The notes below the pieces were generated by a model. The model saw nothing but the letters and a program-made list of their open reading frames with translations. It was not told the origin of the DNA and searched no databases. A program made the position numbers and the translations under genes. A stretch of 64,000 bases of DNA from Casuarina equisetifolia (Eukaryota; Streptophyta; Magnoliopsida; Fagales; Casuarinaceae): contig CM052362.1 of assembly GCA_028551475.1 (NCBI GenBank), positions 5,393,354 to 5,457,353 on the forward strand, in the 5' to 3' direction. Shown one piece after another: positions 47,086 to 59,479 of this stretch (positions are counted from its first letter, which is position 1; each line of letters begins with the position of its first letter).

Positions 47086-50000
47086 ATGTTCTTTCTATCC
47101 TATTGGGAATTCAAGTGCTATAATACGTATATTGCTTGCTTTAAGATATCAGAAAAATGAGTTTTATTGTGTTTGTATTGATATAAAAAAACGGGATTAG
47201 CATTTTCATTTCTAGTTTGATTGAAATCAGGGGCCAAGTTGTTGAGCAAACACGGGGTTGAGGTATTTCCCAAAGGTAATTGTTCATTATTCAAATCATT
47301 ACTTTGTTCTTTTAAGAAGGAAAAAACGAAAAGTCATTTCCATTTTTCCAAATGTGTGCTTAAGGTGAGAAACATGTGGATATCATATATTCGGTAGTAT
47401 GATTTTGTGGAAATGTGAATTGGGTGTGGCGGTTACCGTTTTCGTTTTTGGTCTTTGGTTGAAATCAGGGGCTGAGTTGACTGGCAAAAAAGGGGTTCAT
47501 GTTCCCTAAGGCGTGGCCATTGCTTCTGATAATGAATATAGGAAGGCAAGTCAAGATGTATTTCCCGCTGCCAAGCATCTCTTGGTACCTCACACCCTTC
47601 TTTTGAAAGATTTCCTTCCCGTTGCTAAACACATCTTGGTCCCTCACATGCCTCTTTTCATCTTGGTCCCTCAAAATCCACTTTCGCAAGGTTTCTTCAA
47701 AGTTTTCCTTCCCGTTGCCAAACGTCTTGGTCCCTCATGCGAAACATTTCTGTTGGAATTGGCATAAACATGTCTTCCAACGTGTCTAAAATATCAAAAT
47801 CTTCAAGTACTTGCATGAATGCCATACAATAGTTATTCATGATTTTTTGTTAGAAATAAGATTTGATTAATCAGAAGCCTGCATAAGCTTTTAGTTTGTA
47901 AGACATACCTTGAATGCACCATTTACTGTCTGTCCAACCACAAGAAAAGTGCATCCTCTCTTTAAATACATTGAAAACCTCTTGCATGTGAATCTTATCC
48001 TCAATTTTTTGCTCAAAGTGTTCCATCATAAACTTCACATCCTTCGGAAGGATTTTCAAACATATCTTGGTTCCTCACACCCCACTTTTGAAAGATTTCC
48101 TTCCTGCTGCCAAGCATCTCTTGGTACCTCACACCCCTGTTTTGAAAGATTTCCTTCTTGCTGCCAAACACACCTAGGTCCCTCAAAATCTACTTTTGCG
48201 AGGTTTCTTCAAAGTTTTCCTTCCTGCTGCCAAAATCTCTTGGTCCCTCAGACCCCTCTTTTGAAAGATTTCCTTCCGCTCCAAACACATCTTGGTCCCT
48301 TGCATCCTCTTTTCATTAACTTCCTTCGGCTTAGCAATCAAATCTTGGACCCTCACATTCCTCTTTTGACAAATTTCCTTCACATTGCCAAACATAGCTC
48401 CCTCCCTCACACCATGCTCAATGGTCTATTCAAAAAGGTCCTTCCGTGGCTCTATATGCAGATCCTAGGGAACAAAGCCTTTGAAGAAGTGAGGGAAAGG
48501 AGCCTTCTCCCCCTTGCCTAATATCAAGATAATTGTTGGTAATTTCAAGTCATTACTTCGTGTTTTCAAGCAGCAATTTGGGGTAAGTTTGTCCGATGAT
48601 GAAAACAAGAAAGCCAGTCAAGATGTATTTCCCAAGGTAATTATTTGTAATATCAGGTCATTGCTTTGCTTTTTTATTAAGGATGGACTTGGGGAAAAAT
48701 TTAAATTTATAAAAGAAAAGGGCCTTTTTTTTAAATGTATAGAAATTCATTTCTTTGATTATGGTCTTTCTCCAAACCAGGTAAGATCTTTGTCTGAAAG
48801 TCATTAAGAGATGCTTCTATACCTATTGGGAGGTGCATCTAAAATTCTGAGGTGCCTTTTGTCCACTCCGGGACTGTCAAGCATGGCCCTTAAGGCTATG
48901 ATTTTTCTCGGCAAGTTGTGTGATTTTAGTGCTCAAAGATATTTTCCATTTCAATGTAAGCAATTAGTGCTAGATATAATTGAGAATGTCATTGTCAGCA
49001 TATAATTGTGCACTAAGCTCTTTGGAATAGGTGAACTATCTTCTGTAATAAGGTATAATAAATAAGCTTTTAAAATCTAGATACTTTAATATGATATCAT
49101 GTAGCTTTTGTTTTTCCACTTGATAGGTTCTCCAATTCTTGGTGTGGGGTTTATAAGTCTTTGGGCTAATTGGGACTATAAGAATTGTTTGGACTACATG
49201 TATCTTTTATCAGAATTTCAGTATCAACAAAATATTTTGTGGCTGCAGAAACACATACATTTTAGAGCTTTGAGTAGAATTTATCTTCATAGAATGAAAT
49301 ACACACATATTTGTCCTTGTAATATTGGAGTGTTATTCAAATATAGAGAAGTTCTTTATCTTGTTGTTTGTCTTATGTTCCTTGTGGGGTTTGTCTTGTT
49401 GCAACATTTTTTCTCTTGCTAACTTGGCTTAGCTTAGTTTTTTGTTTTATCATCATTTGCAGGCTTATGTTATCAACAAGGACGGCCGACCGACTTAAGA
49501 TATTTATAATTGCACTATCGAAGGTACTTTCAATGGGATTGTCTTGGTTTTATTTGATAGTAAGAACTCCGTAGTATAGTTACATGTTGTTACTTGAATA
49601 TAGGGTTTGAATAGAGAGAAAGAAGACAAGTTTTGAGTCATTTTTTACTTTAGGTATGCATTAAATGCTTAAAACAAATGTAATTGTTGAGAAAGGCTAA
49701 CTGCCTCCATTTTCTTTACCAAAGATGTTATTGACTATTGAGAATTTCTAAGATGTCGTAATAAGTAGAGAAAGATATTCTAGCAAAAGAATGCATTCTA
49801 TTTGGGACATTTGAGGATATTCCCTTGATGACGATTTCTTATAACATTTAAATCTGATTTTTTGGCTCTAGACCAATTATATCAAGGTCTACTAAATCTT
49901 GTATTCTTCTCTTTCCCTGCTCTAGACATGCAATTAACATACTCGTGTGAAAAAATAAAAGGAAAGTAGAAAGTAAGGAAGGAAAAAGTTGCATCTTAGG

Positions 50001-52040
50001 GGCTAAACTCAAAAGCTAAGAAAAGGTTTTTAGTGTTTATACTAAATTGAAGGATTAGGAAAAGGGAAAGAAAGAACTTGGTACTTAGCAAAACCAAAGT
50101 TGGAAATGTATTCATATATTCATCTTTATTAAAGTTAGTTTTCTTCCTATCATATTGGTATATTAGACCTATTATTAGTTTATGTCCAAAAGTGTCAGTG
50201 AGAATTTACTTAAGAGGTAAGACACTTGTCATCAATTCTACTCTTGTTTATGCAGCATTTGTGGGGATGGGTACCCATGCTTCAAAATATCAGTAATTGA
50301 TGGAAATGAACCTCCTTTGTCTATATCACAAATCAAAGATCATGTCAAGCAATTTGAAAAACTTGGTATGTTAGATTCAACATTGTTTACAGGTTTTGAA
50401 TACCTTTATATAATTGATATTAATCCATGTCATTCTTTACATTATTTATGTTTTGGTAGATAATAGTTCTTAATTTGGCTTGACCTAATTTATAGTGCAA
50501 GATAACATGTCCTTGTATGATGATATACAATTTGAGTTTATTAAACGATTTATGTCTTTGAATAACAAGGAAGACAATAATCATATCTAGGAAGACTTCT
50601 ATTTTGGAGAAAGCCAAACTTTTTCCGGGCAGTTGTTTTGTAATTGGTGCTGATACTTTGTTGAGGCTACTGATCGTAAGTAGTTTTGAATTGATGCATT
50701 ACATTTATAATTTGTTATGATATCATCACCATCATCAACCTGGCTGTTTTGACCGTACCCACACAAAGACAAACTCATGAATCATGTAATATGTGCATTG
50801 TGTTCTCAATCTTTTAGCTAGCATTCTTAGGGGTAGACTGAAGGCCAACAAGACAATGTACCCAAAATTTGGACTCATTGTGGGGGAGTAAAAAATAAAA
50901 CGTTAAGATTTGTAAACAATCATAACTGCCCTTTAGTGATGTTAATTTGCATTCAATTTTTGGTATGCTCAATTAGTTGATGAATGTCCACATTTAGAAA
51001 ACAGAAAATTATTAAAATCATTGTTCATACAAGAAAATTCCGCACATAATCATTTCTCCTTTTAGAGCTCATTACTGCATGAGAAGGAACATACATGCTC
51101 CATTACTGTTTATGAATTTGAGGGAAATATTTTCTATTCTATTAGGTAAATATAGTTGAGGAAAAGGAAGCTAAAAACTTTCTTCTATGAGGAGGAGACA
51201 TTATAGGCTTGAAGTATCTATTCATTTAATTTATTTTCCTTTCCTATTAATTGGTCTTATGCTTCCCTTCTCTCCAATCAATAACTTATTTTCTCTTTAA
51301 TCAGAGATTAACAAACATGGTGAAAGACTTTCTGTGTCATTGTTGGAGATTAGTTGGTTTCTCTTGTTTTCCATGTCAATAAATGATAAGGGTCGAAGCA
51401 TCACATTGCATGATAATTTTGTTTATCTTCATGATTTTTTCTTTTTTTAAACTTTTTTTTTTAAATATTAGGCAAAGGAGGACAAGGTTCCTTTCCCTCA
51501 CTTCTTCAAAGGCTTTGTTCTCGGGGATCTGCATATAAAGCCACGAAAGGACCTTTTTGAATAGATCATTGAGCATGGTGTGAGGGAGGGAGCTATGTTT
51601 GGCAGTGTGAAAGAATTCTTTCAAAAGAGGATTGTGAGGGTCTAAGATTTGATTAGAGTGGAGGAAGTCAATGAAAAGAGGCGTGTGAGGGACCAAGATG
51701 TGTTTGGTAGCAGGAAGAAAATCCTTATGAAGGATACAAAGTTTATGATGAAACACTTCAAGCAGAAAATTGAGGATAAGACTTGCATGCAAGAGGTTTT
51801 TAATGTATTTAAAGACAGATGATGCACTTTTCTTGTGGTTGGACAAACAGTAAATGGTACATCCAAGGTATGTCTTAAAACTAAAAGCTCATGTAAGCTT
51901 TTGATTGATCAAATCTTATTTCTGACAAAAAAATCATGAATAACTATTGTATGGCATTCATTGGTTCTTGAAGATTTTGATAATTCAGACATGTTGAGAG
52001 ATATGTTTATTCCAATTCCAGCAAAAATGTTTCGCATGGA
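47016..52040 (+). pseudogene. Broken duplicate of the 389-aa gene
   Basis: Exon 1 (47016-47083) is 68 nt against 69 in copy A, so the frame is lost. The exon 3 equivalent has TAA after HVPTF-like sequence near 47508 and is interrupted at 47568 by a 0.96-kb inverted insertion. The exon equivalent to 22319-22382 has lost its donor, the ADTLLRML exon has lost its acceptor, and the exon equivalent to 23116-23278 is missing. It keeps an exon absent from copy A (50256-50365, reading CGDGYPCFKISVIDGNEPP and IKDHVKQFEKLG, phases 2 and 1). Its last exon (from 51475) has TAG, TAA and TGA stops in a Lys/Glu-rich repeat region (VREGAMFGSVKEFFQKR, VRDQDVFGSRKKIL). Non-functional as it stands, but informative about the ancestral gene. 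Confidence 0.7.
47568..48528 (-). other. Inverted insertion: last exons of the same gene family with ~18-aa repeat array
   Basis: The right edge (reverse complement GATATTAGGCAAGGGGGAG) corresponds to the acceptor and start of the last exon at 51470. Moving left it runs through that exon, the following intron (47770-47905) and a further exon. On the minus strand it encodes about ten units of a charged repeat with consensus GVRDQDVFGxxKEIFQKR, period roughly 17-18 codons (50-57 bp). The resident last exons of copies A and B keep only one to three units. The insertion therefore preserves a more complete version, upside down. Confidence 0.7.
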
Positions 52041-52645
52041 TTGATTAAAAATAAAAATTTAGATATGTTTGGTTTAGTACAGCTTTTAGACATTAACTTT
52101 TTGCACTGTTGTTGAAAAGGATAATTTATTTTTATGGATGGGATGCATATGTATATATATATATATGACATACATAAGAATATTATCAGATGAGATGAAC
52201 GGCTCGAGACTTTCTGGTTGCAAATCAATTGTCAGCCTTTGGTTGTGTCAGATGATAAGAAATAAATAAACAAAAAAAGAAGGGGTTTGGATTGACAGGG
52301 ATCCAACTGGGAGATACTCTAGGTGGGAATCCAGTTTGGCGTTAGTGTGATATCCGCATCGGTGTAGTTTCCCTAGCCGGGTTTTACATGGATTGTTGTT
52401 GGAATAATCCTAGGCTAATCAGAATTTTTGTCGAATTTTGGCGCGGGCCATATTTGTTCTTTTAGTGTGTTCAGATTTTCTCAATCAATATTTATTAGGT
52501 CAGAAGAAAAAGGGTTGGTGCCAAGGTTATTCAATCTGGTGGTTTTACCTTAGAACTCACTAGTGGCGTTCCTTTGGTCATTGTTAATCACGATTTACCA
52601 TGAAGAATTAAAAAGCAGTTTCTTAATCACTTAACCTTTAGTCCA

Positions 52646-54539
52646 GTTATTACCAATTAAAAGAAAACTGGTAAAGAAAAGAAAAGGAAAAAAGGAAAAA
52701 GAGGCAAGCATGGCATGACTTACTATGAAGATGAAAGATGACGTTGACAGTAATAAAAAAGTTTTACAATAGATTGTAAACAAGATCTTCTATCCCTTCA
52801 GAATTACGTGAAGTTGCAGATTTTGCAGGTGTTATCGTAGAAGAATTTCTACTATGGGCTTTGAATGGCATCACAGGAAAAGCCATGTACCTAAACTATG
52901 AGTTACAATAGTAATTTATTAACTTAAACCATAAAGATCTAAGACCATGTTTATTTGTTCCTCAAAACTTTATTATAAGGAAACAATCTATTCATATACA
53001 AAGGATTTTAAGATTTGAGAGAAATTTAGTAAGACTTTTTATATTCTAGCCTAAAAGCGTATAAAAAGAGAGTAATGTATAGAAAAAAAAAAAAAAGTAA
53101 GAGTGAGAGAAGGTCTAGGAGACCAACGAAACTTCATCAAAATCTATGATCATAAAATATATAAATAAATAGTGCCCTGTCCTATTGAATCTCCCTCATT
53201 ATAAAGCATTGACCATTCTGAGGCATGTAGTAAAATGTGAAGAATATATTTCGTTTCTTCTATTATCAACACTAATAAGTCTAGCCAGTAATTTATATTT
53301 TCTTTTCTTCTATTTTCTGTGTTAGGTAAGTACAAAACTAGCCATTGACCAAAAAACTAGTTTTCGCTCTAGTCCTACTTTGTTCTAGCAGCATCCGCAA
53401 CTGAGCCGGCAATCAAGATCATTATCTCACCGCAGGGCCAAGAAACAATCGCTAGTTCCCCAAGGACAACAGAACCAGGACCAATATGAGATTTTCCCCC
53501 ATTTATTTTTTAGTCCAGCACTTGCTTCAGAGGTTGTCTTACCAATGAAAGCATTATTCTCTATAGATGCACCTAGAATTCGACGCTTGGTTTAGAGAAC
53601 TTTTATTTAGATAACGGGACAACCTGTAAGTACGTCTGCAAATATGTGTATATCCTCATGTTGCACGTGTGGCTATTAGTACTCCACACAATAATACAAC
53701 AGTAAGGTTGATTAAATAAAGGCAAAAGGCTGACTCCTCTCAACTTTTAGTTAGTTTATTCATCTTAAAATAATCACGTATGGAAATAGTTATAAGAGTA
53801 TTATAAAATATAAAGAGTTATTATTTTATTACCAAAACTTTAATTGCAAATCATGTCCCATGTCTAAAAGATCTATTATGAGCTATCAAGCAAAATTTTT
53901 AGATTGCCTATTAGTTTTTAAAACTAGCAAGCAATCCACTACATCAAAATCCTTAGCAGAAGCCAACTATGTGTGGTTGCGTCTAATATATATGGAATAG
54001 CTTAGATAGTTAGATTGTTTAAAGACCTAGATGTTTGAGAGAAAGTTTTGGTCCCAAGTTCCAAACCCCAAATCCTCCGCTCCACCTTTTTATCCAAAAA
54101 TAAAATAATAAAAAATAAAAGGGGAAAAAAAGGAAGAAGACCTAGATGTTGACCTCAAGCAATCCACTGTCTTGTTTGAGCTTTGGAGGTGAGGATCTTC
54201 CTTATCTTTCTTGCTGTACTTGTCTTTGCATGTAATTGTTTAAGGAAATGGCAGCTGTGTTTGTGTCTATCTCCTATTGATATTTGACATTAGTGAGAGT
54301 AAGTCTTGGTGTGATGCATCTCATTTGCTTTGCATGCCTATATACAATATGATGAGACATGAATTAAGTCAAAATGTTATGCAAGAAAATTAACCCAACA
54401 AATTTTGATAAGCATATATTATACTAACTACTCACCTAGGGACTATTATCTACAATAAGAAATTATCACACATACTTAGATGTCACAAAATGAGAACATG
54501 TTTTGCTAAAATTATATGCAAATAAGAAAATTTAAACTT
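52646..54539. other. Unique AT-rich region
   Basis: No gene called. A minus-strand stretch around 53390-53610 has a weak protein-like reading (see rejected items). A (TA)n run occurs just before this region, near 52147-52167. Confidence 0.35.
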
Positions 54540-55440
54540 TTTAAGAAAATGACCTAAGCCATAGAGTTATCATTCGCGTAAGACCCCTTCCAAAGCCATC
54601 TCGTCCCGAAACCTCTCAATTCATGGTAACATCTGTCCCTCATGAAATCTCCCTATGGTTTGGTTCATTCCTATATTTACTGTGGTAGTCAAACCCATGA
54701 ACTTCCTCCCTGCCCCATGATGGTGCTTCCTTGACTTTCTGTTAGACTCGACGTACGGCGTAATTGGCTCAATTTAAAAGGACTTGTGAAACTCTATCCC
54801 TTAGCAGACGTCCTAAGGCCAGGGACGCGGTACGCAGTATATCTTTCCCATCCTCATACCGTAGAGTAGCACCACCTCAGAAGTCATAGATCACAGCTGC
54901 ACCCAAAACAAAAGATTTAGATCAATTTCTGTCAAACGAGTGACATTAACCGTGAAGCAGCAATTTATATAGTAAAATAACTCCCATCCTTATACCAAAC
55001 GTATCATCCCCAGCAAGGTCTGTGGCAATGGGACTTGGAGTGTAATCTTTAAAAGGTTCTGCAGCAGAATATATGCCAAACAGAATTTTTAGCAAATCAA
55101 TGAAAATTAAAGAGGCATAAATAGTGGGATGAAATAAATTTAGGCATGCAAAGCAAATGAGATGCATCACACCAAGACTTCTTCTCACTAATGTCAGATA
55201 TCAATAGGAGATAGTCCCAAATACAGCTGGCATTTCTTAACAATAAAAAGCAAACACAAGCACAAGAAGGGGAAAAAGCTACTTAATCTCATATTTCTAA
55301 ATTTTAGTGAGAGAAAAAAAAATCCTGATTCTCATACTTTATTGGTTCTTGAGTACCAAATAGAATTGTCAAAAAATATCAGAACAATTCACAGAAGTAA
55401 AAATCAAAGAGACCACAACATACAGAAGTGAGGAGATATG
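54540..55440 (-). pseudogene. Decayed fragment of block X end plus micro-exon gene
   Basis: 54540-54690 matches the end of block X (AAGACCCCTTCCAAAGCCAT). 54895-55440 matches the micro-exon gene at 58265-58990 (AAACAAAAGATTTAGATCAA, CCCCAGCAAGG, CAGGCATGCAAAGC-like and ATAGGAGATAG sequences). One micro-exon at 55025-55070 reads PFKDYTPSPIATDLAG after a CTGCAG acceptor, phase 1 in, but its donor GT is AT. Exon 1 and the promoter are absent. Confidence 0.6.
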
Positions 55441-56085
55441 TTAAAAATAACATGTGTTATACATTGTTTATATTGTATATAAAGATGTCTTTCTCTATCA
55501 ACAAATCCATTATGATATGATATACTCTAGTGACTTGATTAACATAAAGCAAAGTTCCTCATGCACCATTTCATCCCTAATCATCTATATCATATCATTT
55601 ACCATAGTTGCAACGATCCTAAGGATCTAAATATGTGTTTGGGTCATGGAAATTTTGATCTAAATGTAATTAGAAAAGGCATTTAATTCAGCCTCGCGAA
55701 CCCCATTTAAAATCTAATTCTGATAAGGTAAACAACTAACCTCAGTATAATCCTCCCATTTGAGCTATATGAATGGCTGCTGTCTACATTGCCGTCAGCC
55801 TCCAACGTCGACTATGCTTCATTTTCTTATGAGCATAAAATTTCTTCAATGTAATCCTTCAACGTTCATGGAATAAGATATGACTGAATCACAAATGGAA
55901 AGGGAAAGTCTAACTTTTATGATCCTCTGTCAACTTAGAAGAACTTCAGCAGCCGCCCCACTATCTACCTTCATCAGCGAAACCTTAACTATGGAATTAA
56001 ATAGAGTGATAATGATCGTCATTTTCCAGTTTGAAACCCCACCAAAGCGTTCCACCTTTGCCTTCAACTTCAAGAAAAAACAGCC

Positions 56086-57952
56086 ATGGCTTCGCTGCTC
56101 CTTCTGCTGCTCTTCGCCGCTTCCAACACCGTCTCTCTCACCACCCCCCCCCCCCCCCCCCCCCCCCAACGGCCACGCCCGCCTCCCCCTCTATCCCAGC
56201 ATCAAACCTCCGACTACTCGCTCTCCGGCACACACAACAACAAAGACGACCTCATCCCGGTTTGCCGATATGTCTATGATGGGGGCCGACTCATCGACAT
56301 CAGCCACAGGTAGTCCCCGGACATGCCGTTATGGGAATCGACGGACGGGCAGGGCCAGTTCCTGTCGCTTTTGCTCAGCATGAAGAATGGCTCGCTCGCG
56401 AACGTCTCAGGAATGAAGATGTCTATCCACCCCGGCACGCACGTCGACGCACCTGGCCGTATCTAATATCATTACTACGACGCCGGCTTTGATGTCGATA
56501 TGTTCTTTGGCGGTGTTCAATGGTAATCTCCGTGTCTTTGTTTCGTTTTGGAAGTTTCATGATCGTTACATCCGATCATTTTCTCTTTGAAACTGAGATA
56601 TTGTTAAGGTCGAATTCATCTCACTTGTTTGGACCGAAGAATCATCTGTCTAAGCTAAGGAAACTTAATTCTGTAGTTTAAATATCATAGTATTGTATTA
56701 ACCACCCATTTTAACTGTTATTTGACAAGCCATGACAATGCTCAAAGAGTAAGAAAAGTTTATAAAAAAAAAAAATAATTATCTATATTAAATCCTTAAA
56801 TAGTTACAAATCTTGTCTTAATGAATATAGAGATTAATTTTCATCTTGAGCTATATAAGATTTTCATTGCTCTTCAAGATTGTAATACACGTGTTTTTGT
56901 ATGATTTGTATTAATATCTTCATAAGTAGTATTAGAGTTCCATTACTTAGCAAAGGACAAATTATCTTCTCAGTAACACATAAATATCCTAAGAAATAGT
57001 ATCAGGTTCATAAATTCTTCTTGGAAAACGTCAAGTTTAGTTCTCTAGAAAGCTTTGCCCTAGTTTCTCTCATGGTTTCTTTTGCCTTAGTTTGCACTTC
57101 ATGCCTTGCATGTAAAGGAGATTGACAAAATTATATTTTATTTCTTTAAACAGGTCCGACATTGTTGGTGTATGTCACAAGCAAAAAGAACATAACTGGT
57201 GGATGAACTTTTTTCCTTCTCTCCATTCAAATGAAAAATCTTTTTTTTTTCTCCCCTTTTGTGATGTGGGGAGTTCTGTTACCAAGTCTCCGTTCATGTT
57301 GTTTAATACTGTAGGTCTACCACCTTCATTTATAAACAAAAGGTTTCAAGTAATACTTTTGTGATTAATACTAGATAATAAGTGTTCTTTAGATCTCATT
57401 GTTAGAAAGTATTATTTCTTTTTTTTAATTAGTTTTTTAATAAATGAAATACATTTATATATAAATAATATAACAAATCAATATATTAATAATGTAAGGA
57501 TATACATTTAGTTTCAACACACTCCCAAAATGAAAAAAAAAACAATTTCATCAAGTCAATATTGACAATGTGATGTACAAATTAGATATAACACTTATAA
57601 AATTTATTTATCTTCGAGTGAGTAAAACTTTTGTATCTTCTCTTTTAATTATTTGTCTATGCAACAACAATAAAATCTATTTGTTGCAACTGAAGTTATG
57701 AAGAATTTAAATATTCCTAAAGAAGTACATCAATATATTTTTAGAACATTGGATACGATATTTAAATTCTAGTTATTTTCATCCTTTTGTGTTAATCACA
57801 AGATTTCACAAGTGATATAGTAGAGATTTTCAAACTTTCATATTAAATAATGTAAACAAAAACTGATCATTGTAGGTTGAGCTCAAGCATTTTTTTTATT
57901 TAATTTCAGCAGCTCATGTTTAAGAAAGAGTTCCACATAAGTTACACGGGAT
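56086..57952 (+). pseudogene. Cyclase pseudogene with truncated exon 4
   Basis: Exon 1 56086-56522 starts MASLLLLLLFAASNTVSLTT and then has a 24-C run (56144-56167) read as polyproline. Conserved pieces YDGGRLIDISHR and GTHVDAPG are present, but TAC in HRY has become TAG (56311), the first His of HTGTH is followed by Pro, the last His of the motif is Arg, TAA follows, and the exon end has a 2-nt deletion. Exon 2 (57154-57198) is intact in length. Exon 3 (57690-57762) has lost both splice sites. Exon 4 (from 57910) stops matching at about 57952, where repeat DNA of the 36750-type begins. Inactive. Confidence 0.92.
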
Positions 57953-58056
57953 TATTCTGATGTTGATAATTATATTAAAACCAAGTCGGTACTCATTAGA
58001 GCCACGACATTTATTGAAATTCATATTTTATTGTAATATTAATAATTACATTAATA

Positions 58057-59055
58057 CTAAGTACTTCGACGCATAAGAGTGGCCGGTGGCAGAAGGAGCA
58101 TGGAGTGCTGCATTTGCATGGCCGGGAGCAGCACGGAGACGAGGTCGATGGTGGGCTGGGGTTCCTCGTCCTCATCATCATCCCCATCCTCACGATGTTT
58201 AGTAGTTTGACGAGGCAGCACCTCATCCACAAGTCGTTGGATCACATCATCTCCGACGCCATAACCCATACCTGCAACCAGAAACAAAAGATTCAGATCA
58301 ATTCCTATAAAAGATGAGTGACATGAATCCTGAAGTAACAAATTTATCTTCCTTGACATACCCCCAGCAAGGCATCTGGAAATGGAATTACCACCGCTAC
58401 GCTTTCAGGTCCTGGAGGAGAAGCATGATTAAATGGATTAAAACAACACTAGAATAATGCACAATTAGATTGAGAAGAAACTCAATCACAATAAAAGTGA
58501 CCAAATAAGAGCGTGAAGATAAGAACAGCGGGGAGCATAAGAACTAGAAAGTAGCGTAACATTATGAGGCCGAGGGGGTTTCCACATCGGTCCAGGACGG
58601 ATTGGTCATCCTGCAGCTGAAAGCAGGATGAAAATAAAAGACGCATAAATTTAAAACCAGCTGAAAGCAGACTCGTCCACATAAAATCAACCCTCGGGAT
58701 TACCACTCGATTAAATAAATCAGGCATGCAATGCAAACGAGAAGTATCAAGCCAAGGGTTCTTTTCGCTAATGTCAGATAGGAGATAGACACAAACGCAG
58801 GTGGGATTTCCTTACCAACAAAAAGCAAAGACAAGCACTGCAAGAAGACAAAGCTGCTAAATCTCATATTTCCAAATTTCAGGGAGAGAAAAAAGTTTCC
58901 AGTTCTTTTATTCTCTTGTTCCTGGGTACCAAACAAAATCATCGCAAAACCCTAGGAGCAATTTACAGATATGATAAAAGACCATAGCACTTTAGGGTAT
59001 ACAGATATGATAAAAGATAAGGAAGATCCTCACCTCGAGGGCCTCCATTACCCAT
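58057..59055 (-). pseudogene. Second copy of the micro-exon gene, probably defective
   Basis: Exon 1 59034-59055 encodes MGNGGPR, phase 1 out. The exon 58566-58610 reads PIRPGPMWKPPRP, but TGA is its second codon and its donor is AT. The next exon (about 58357-58406) reads PESVAVVIPFPDALLG but ends in phase 0. The last exon (58057 to about 58277) is open in phase 1: GMGYGVGDDVIQRLVDEVLP and then an acidic DGDDDEDEEPQP segment, to TAG. A transcript skipping or re-phasing exons could still be translated, so pseudogene is my preferred call, not a certain one. The promoter with TATA box is conserved. Confidence 0.5.
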
Positions 59056-59139
59056 GGTTGGGGATGAGGTAGTGGAAGTAAAGACGAGAGAGGTTCGTTC
59101 TCAGTGGCACCGAGCACTAATCTTCAAAACACTGATCCA

Positions 59140-59149
59140 CTAATTTATA
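59140..59149 (-). promoter_or_regulatory. TATA box of the 58-kb micro-exon gene copy
   Basis: TATAAATTAG on the minus strand, 85 nt upstream of the MGNGG start. Flanks match those of the box at 31761-31770. Confidence 0.55.
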
Positions 59150-59479
59150 GGAAGCCATGGGTGATCGAGTTAGTTCAAGTTCATGTGAGACTGAAAACCT
59201 GGATCACAAGATTGGCTTGTGGCATGAGATTGAGCTTGGTGATCATCGCCATGATTGGTTTATCTGTATCATGTGATTAACATCTAGAATAGTACCAGAA
59301 CCGTGTGATAACCGCCGTAATGTGACAGATCAGCAAATAGGATAAAGAAGAAGGCATGGAGGTGAGTCTGGAACCAGATGCCAAATAGTTGGGCCTTACA
59401 AGACGATAAGATGTTCACGATGATAAAGAGGGTTTTACATAGTTTTCCTATGCGCCACAATAACTAATCCGCCAGACAA

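Larger units (their letters stand above)
44790..52645 (+). repeat. Large segmental duplication, copy B
   Basis: Partner of 19230-25455; see copy A. It includes the CT-rich leader with three copies of the ~75-bp unit, a broken copy of the 389-aa gene and an inverted insertion. Confidence 0.8.

Noticed and set aside
53390..53610. Minus-strand reading with ASIENNAFIG, GPGSVV and AGSVADAARTK, like a left-handed beta-helix (gamma-carbonic-anhydrase type) protein end
   Set aside because: The pieces are in different frames, very short and interrupted; similarity is suggestive only. A tBLASTn search would decide.
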